Shown: positions 45,358 to 45,699 of the stretch, piece after piece | How the letters are laid out: every line of letters begins with the position of its first letter | Numbering within the stretch: position 1 is the stretch's first letter | Assembly: GCA_025370845.1 (NCBI GenBank) | Contig: JAMXFF010000039.1 | Location: forward strand, 1 to 45,699 | Reading direction: 5' to 3' | From: Laspinema palackyanum D2a | Lineage (GTDB): Bacteria; Cyanobacteriota; Cyanobacteriia; Cyanobacteriales; Laspinemataceae | DNA length: 45,699 nucleotides | The notes under the pieces: generated by a model | Database searches by the model: none | The model's input: only the letters and a program-made list of their open reading frames with translations | What the model was told of the DNA's origin: nothing | Program-made: the position numbers and the translations under genes

Positions 45358-45699
45358 ACCCAGTCGTTCTCTTAGTTTGTAGTAACGACTTCAGTCGTTC
45401 TCTTAGTTCGTAGTAACGACTTCAGTCGTTCTCTTAGTTCGTAGTAACGACTTCAGTCGTTCTCTTAGTTTGTAGTAACGACTTCAGTCGTTTCCGGAAG
45501 TTCGAGGGAAAAGCAAACCAGTTCCTTGGGGCGATCGCCTTTAAATGGATAACGACTGAAGTCGTTACTACGAACATCGGAAAGAGAACGACTGAAGTCG
45601 TTACTACGAACATCGGAAAGATAACGACTGAAGTCGTTACTACGAACATCGGAAAGATAACGACTGAAGTCGTTACTACGAACATCGGAAAGATAACGA
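45358..45699. repeat. Repeat island F: four forward and four-plus reverse GTAG-hairpin repeats
   Basis: Forward copies at 45379, 45410, 45441 and 45472 (period 31) face reverse copies at 45551, 45587, 45623 and 45659 (period 36), plus a partial one at 45695, cut by the window edge. About 58 bp lie between the two arrays. Repeat-only peptides fill the minus-strand frame. Confidence 0.93.

Noticed and set aside
45434-45685. Minus-strand frame coding repeated MFVVTTSVVIFP
   Set aside because: The 36-bp repeat keeps the frame open; no other coding evidence.
45358-45699. Repeats of 31-36 bp period as CRISPR arrays (also 1-126)
   Set aside because: The whole unit is repeated, with no unique spacers, and no cas genes are seen.

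Overview
The window comes from a cyanobacterium, most likely a filamentous, Oscillatoria-like one. The evidence is psbM (a photosystem II subunit), a CpcS/CpeS-type phycobiliprotein lyase, a CSP41b-like protein, a cyanobacterial DUF2232 + CobT-like gene pair, and many HIP1 octamers (GCGATCGC). The genus is a guess. No rRNA, tRNA, prophage, intact insertion sequence or CRISPR array was seen.

Layout. 0-3.5 kb: a Cu(I)-type P1B ATPase behind a MerR-style promoter, a small membrane protein and a one-subunit PepSY-type membrane protein. 3.6-7.2 kb: a TolC-like outer-membrane protein, a [2Fe-2S] ferredoxin, psbM, and a tandem universal stress protein. 7.3-9.2 kb: a hotdog thioesterase behind a textbook-spaced NtcA-type promoter, a repeat island, a small unknown gene and a candidate structured RNA. 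9.4-13.8 kb: a 1452-residue secreted multidomain protein. 13.9-21.4 kb: truB, an RND efflux pump with its adaptor (hairpin repeats between the two genes), and a divergent TetR regulator with a probable operator. 21.8-29.1 kb: peptidoglycan-binding protein, HEAT-repeat protein, surE, CSP41b-like epimerase, DUF4168 protein, pgsA and an exopolysaccharide-type sugar transferase. 29.5-34.5 kb: a two-gene unit with an Hsp70-like ATPase lacking a substrate-binding domain and a 976-residue coiled-coil/acidic disordered protein. 34.5-36 kb is gene-free. 36-45 kb: Crp-family regulator, DUF2232 protein, CobT-like protein, coiled-coil protein, phycobiliprotein lyase, Tat lipoprotein, anchored unknown protein, Fe-S aldo/keto reductase, bifunctional nuclease and riboflavin synthase.

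The most striking feature not explained by genes is a family of short hairpins found only between genes. Each is a GTAG tetranucleotide followed by a 7-bp hairpin (AACGACT-TC-AGTCGTT). There are about 20 full copies and 4 end-variant copies in six islands. Wherever both orientations occur, GTAG copies lie on the left and reverse-complement copies on the right. This is the architecture of REP/BIME elements moved by REP-associated tyrosine transposases, and in two islands further hairpins and G-rich/C-rich ends are nested around it. The second candidate for novelty is the Hsp70-like ATPase paired with the acidic scaffold, whose disordered part carries about eight D-(L/I/F)-F-(A/E)-like acidic-aromatic motifs.
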